NCBI GenBank assembly: GCA_030447505.1
Contig: JAUJOT010000005.1
Span: 238,393 to 302,392 of the forward strand
Length of the DNA stretch: 64,000 bases
Source: Solirubrobacteraceae bacterium
Lineage (GTDB): Bacteria; Actinomycetota; Thermoleophilia; Solirubrobacterales; Solirubrobacteraceae
Reading direction: 5' to 3'
Positions 61,888 through 64,000 of this stretch are shown here, piece after piece (position 1 is the first letter of the stretch; each line of letters starts with the position of its first letter). The position numbers and the translations under genes are program-made. The notes beneath the pieces were generated by a model. It was not told where the DNA came from. It did no database searches and saw only the letters and a program-made list of their open reading frames with translations.

Positions 61888-62732
61888 GCCCGGCCCGTCG
61901 GCGGGCGGCGGTCGCGATGCTCTGCGACCGCCTGCACGTCAGCGAGCGCTGGGCCTGCCGGGTCTGCGGTCAGCATCGCTCCACGCAGCGGCGCGAGCCG
62001 ATGCCCGCCGGCGATGATGAGGCGTTGCGTGCCGAGCTGCGCGCGTTCTCGGCCAGGCGCCCGCGGTGGGGGTACCGCCAGGCGCACACGCATCTGCAGC
62101 AGGAGGGCTGGGAGATCAACCGCAAGCGCGTGCAGCGCGTCTGGCGCGAGGAAGGGCTGCGGGTCCCGCAGCGCACCCGCAAGCGTCGCCGGCTCGGCGA
62201 CGCCACCGCCCCCAAGGAGCTGCTGCGTGCCGAGCGCCCCGGGCACGTGTGGGCGTTTGACTTCCAGTTTGACCAGACCGCCGACGGCCACGTGCTGAAG
62301 CTCTTGAACGTCGTCGACGAGTTCACCAGGGAGGCGCTGGTCATGCACACAGCCCGCAGCGTCACCGCCGATCAGACCGTCGCGGTGCTGGAGGCACTCG
62401 TCGCGGTCCGTGGCGCCCCAACGCATATCCGCTGCGACAACGGCCCGGAGATGACCGCGAACGCGCTGATCGACTGGTGCGCCGCGCAGAGCACGCTGAC
62501 CAGCTACATCGACCCCGGCGCACCGTGGCAGAACCCGTTCGTTGAGTCCTTCCACTCGCGCGTACGCGACGAGCTGCTGAACCTCGAGTTGTTCTCATGC
62601 CTCGCCGAAGCCCGGGTCGTGATCGAGGACTGGCGCGAGGACTTCAACCGCCACCGGCCGCACTCCGCCCTTGGCCGCAAGGCTCCCGCCGTCTTCGCTG
62701 CTGCCTGGACGCTACCCGCACCCGCCGCCTGA
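61884..62732 (+). CDS. IS3-family OrfB (DDE integrase)
   Basis: 282 residues from GTG 61884 (frame open to 61848). DDE: WAFDFQFDQTADGHVLKLLN, THIRCDNGPEMTANALIDWC and APWQNPFVESFHSRVRDELL with catalytic Glu; SVTADQTVAVLEALVAVRGA between. Upstream HTH-like ACRVCGQHRSTQRR. Intact. Expression may be by coupling at GTGA or by frameshifting. Confidence 0.92.
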   Translation: MSPARRRAAVAMLCDRLHVSERWACRVCGQHRSTQRREPMPAGDDEALRAELRAFSARRPRWGYRQAHTHLQQEGWEINRKRVQRVWREEGLRVPQRTRKRRRLGDATAPKELLRAERPGHVWAFDFQFDQTADGHVLKLLNVVDEFTREALVMHTARSVTADQTVAVLEALVAVRGAPTHIRCDNGPEMTANALIDWCAAQSTLTSYIDPGAPWQNPFVESFHSRVRDELLNLELFSCLAEARVVIEDWREDFNRHRPHSALGRKAPAVFAAAWTLPAPAA

Positions 62733-62749
62733 CCCTCACCGCACGGACG

Positions 62750-62819
62750 CGCGCGGACGGAAGCCCGCCGCTCGGCTCGCCCTCCGGGCTCGCCTCCGCG
62801 GCAGGCTTCCGTCCGCGCG
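62750..62819. repeat. Long hairpin downstream of orfB
   Basis: Perfect 16-bp stem: CGCGCGGACGGAAGCC (62750-62765) with GGCTTCCGTCCGCGCG (62804-62819), 38-nt spacer. Likely terminates the IS3 transcript. Confidence 0.65.
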
Positions 62820-62889
62820 GCAGCACCTAGCGTGCCCGTACTACATCCACCCGGCTCTCACAGCAGGTGGACCGAAGAACGGGGTCCGG

Positions 62890-63126
62890 CCAGGTGCTCA
62901 TCGCGTTCTTCGGCGACAGCTCACGGCGCGAGACCGACTGCGCTGGCCGGTCGAGCAAGTCGTGCAGGACCTCAACCGGTTCCTGCGCGGCTGGGCGGGC
63001 TACTTCCGCTACGGCAACTCGACCGTCCAGTTCGATCAGATCGTCAAGCACGCCGGCCGTCGGTTGGCACTGCTGCTGGCACACCGCCACCAGCGCGCCG
63101 GGTGGTACCGCCCGGAAGCGTTCTGA
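62890..63126 (+). pseudogene. Group II intron maturase, C-terminal remnant
   Basis: The frame ending at 63126 reads RDRLRWPVEQVVQDLNRFLR, GWAGYFRYGNSTVQFDQIVK and ALLLAHRHQRAGWYRPEAF: the GIIM maturase domain. The reverse-transcriptase part is absent; the IS3 right end lies just upstream. So the intron's 5' part is lost. Confidence 0.8.
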
Positions 63127-63237
63127 ACTCCCGGCCGACCGCTACGGCCTGATCAGCCTCAACGGAACCATCGTCGCGCCGCCGACCCAACCGGCCGTGG
63201 CGCACGGGACGCTGAATGCCGACGGTGAAGAACGTCG

Positions 63238-63280
63238 GTGACCCGTGTGCGGGAGAACCGCATGCACGCTTCGATGGGGG
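63238..63280 (+). ncRNA. Group II intron domain V remnant
   Basis: CCGTGTGCGGGAGAACCGCA and TGCACGCTTCG form a CGTGTGCGG/ACCGCATGCACG hairpin with a GAGA-type loop, the pattern of domain V, located 110 bp past the maturase stop and followed by GATGGGGGGCGAG. Marks the 3' end of the intron. Confidence 0.65.
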
Positions 63281-63289
63281 GCGAGAGGA

Positions 63290-63680
63290 GATCAGCGACA
63301 GTCGGCCACGCCGCGCGACGCCAGGCGCCTCTCGCCTACCCGACCAACCTCGCCGGGCGAGTTTTTCCGCCGGAAGTAGCTAGCGAGCACGCCGCTCGGT
63401 GGCGGCGGCGAGCCCCGTCCCCGGCGACCTCGCCCCTATCAGCATGCGCTCCAGCGAAGGCCTCGCCGTCACACGAGCAGCCGGGAAGCTCCGAGGCCGC
63501 ACGCCGAAGCTGACACCCCGCCTCCTGACCGCAGCGCGAGGTCCCAGCCGCAACCTGGTTTGCCCTTGCTGACACCGACCCGAGCACCGGACCTCGTGCC
63601 GCGAGTCGCGCTAACGGAACAGGTGTCGGTTGGCGCCGTCTGGCGCTCGCGCTTCAGCGAGTGCTGCCGATATCCGCTCC
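63290..63680. other. Intergenic region after the intron remnant
   Basis: About 390 bp. Includes CGAGTTTTTCCGCCGGAAGTA near 63360, a possible stem-loop (TTCCGCCGGAA), and no gene with start and family support on either strand. Probably the promoter region of the GAF gene. Confidence 0.4.
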
Positions 63681-64000
63681 ATGCTCAAGAACAGGCGCAT
63701 GCTCGCACGCAAGGATCAGACCGAGATCGGCGAGGACCGCCTGGCTGGTCGGCAGCCCGCGGCGCCGCACGAGGTGGTGCTCGATGGGGCGCGACTGGCT
63801 GCGTTGCGCGATCTCGGCCTGCTCGACACGGAGGCTGAGCAGGACTTCGATCGCTACACGCGCTTGGCGACCGAGCTGCTGGGCGTTCCTGTCTCGCTGG
63901 TCTCGCTCGTCGACGCCGATCGTCAGTTCTTCAAGAGCCAGTGCGGCCTCGCAGGGGAGCTGGCCGACGTTCGCCAGACGCCGCTGAGCCATTCCTTCTG
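63681..64000 (+). CDS. GAF-domain sensor protein, N-terminus
   Basis: Starts ATG 63681 (an ATG at 63699 is possible) and runs off the window; 106 codons seen. ARLAALRDLGLLDTEAEQDF then RYTRLATELLGVPVSLVSLV and DADRQFFKSQCGLAGELADV with RQTPLSHSF: the GAF domain that heads many histidine kinases and diguanylate cyclases. The output domain lies outside the window. Confidence 0.85.
   Translation, partial: MLKNRRMLARKDQTEIGEDRLAGRQPAAPHEVVLDGARLAALRDLGLLDTEAEQDFDRYTRLATELLGVPVSLVSLVDADRQFFKSQCGLAGELADVRQTPLSHSF

Larger units (their letters stand above)
61534..62887 (+). mobile_element. IS3-family insertion sequence
   Basis: About 1.35 kb with overlapping orfA and orfB. Ends carry an imperfect inverted repeat: GACCCCG-TTCGGTCC-GTGAGAG at 61535-61567, and the same read inward from 62886. 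The last right-end base differs from the left tip. No clear target duplication. The right end abuts a group II intron remnant. Confidence 0.75.

Overview
This 64 kb window is very GC-rich, gene-dense bacterial DNA with GTG starts, many 4-bp start/stop overlaps, Tat and lipobox secretion signals and no tRNA, rRNA or CRISPR array. The gene set points to an actinobacterium: DUF1360, DUF4383, DUF5985, PspC, MpsC-type DUF2294, a STAS/anti-sigma kinase pair, a GH15 trehalase-like enzyme and an actinobacterial-style c-di-AMP riboswitch in front of an M23 peptidase. The secreted beta-propeller proteins and general style suggest Thermoleophilia/Solirubrobacterales (Conexibacter-like), but that rank is inference.

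Layout. 0-3 kb: the end of an APH-type kinase plus HopA1-like gene pair, the dehydration module known from class V lanthipeptides and thioamitides, with a 57-codon ORF just upstream; then a secreted beta-propeller protein. 3-12 kb: housekeeping and detoxification genes (MpsC, a frameshifted phosphoesterase, rhodanese, nitrilase, SDR, VOC, isochorismatase, AraC). 12-15 kb: a molybdopterin oxidoreductase that has lost all three cysteines of its expected N-terminal [4Fe-4S] motif, with a coupled helical partner. 15.5-18.4 kb: an intact IS21-family element sitting on the start codon of a decayed alpha/beta-hydrolase gene. 18.9-29 kb: a secreted protease, a two-component system, an epimerase/GT-C/GT2/DUF2064/methyltransferase set, a membrane-bound cytochrome b-sulfite-oxidase-like protein and a vanadium haloperoxidase. 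29-45 kb: small membrane and regulatory genes, GH15, a flavin disulfide reductase, PPK2, and several genes with single-base indels. 45.5-46.8 kb: an IS630 element between TA dinucleotides. 46.8-53 kb: cupin, PQQ-type sugar dehydrogenase, agmatinase with a deoxyhypusine-synthase-like enzyme, and a group II PLP decarboxylase. 53-57 kb: M23 peptidase behind a c-di-AMP riboswitch, DUF305, an Lgt-like protein and a split mreB-like gene. 57-60.7 kb: an arsenic island. 60.7-63.3 kb: decayed DNA, an IS3-family element and the 3' end of a group II intron. 63.7-64 kb: the start of a GAF-domain protein.

Genes that appear to work together: arsJ and GAPDH on one strand, arsR and arsM on the other, sharing a short divergent control region; agmatinase and the DHS-like protein, 6 bp apart; the response regulator and histidine kinase; the STAS and RsbW-like pair; and the GT2, DUF2064 and methyltransferase genes, coupled by 4-bp overlaps.

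A recurring feature is genes broken by single-base insertions or deletions (phosphoesterase, zinc-finger anti-sigma factor, PhnB-like VOC protein, IS630 transposase, mreB). This is either real decay or sequence error, and the read evidence should decide before they are called pseudogenes.
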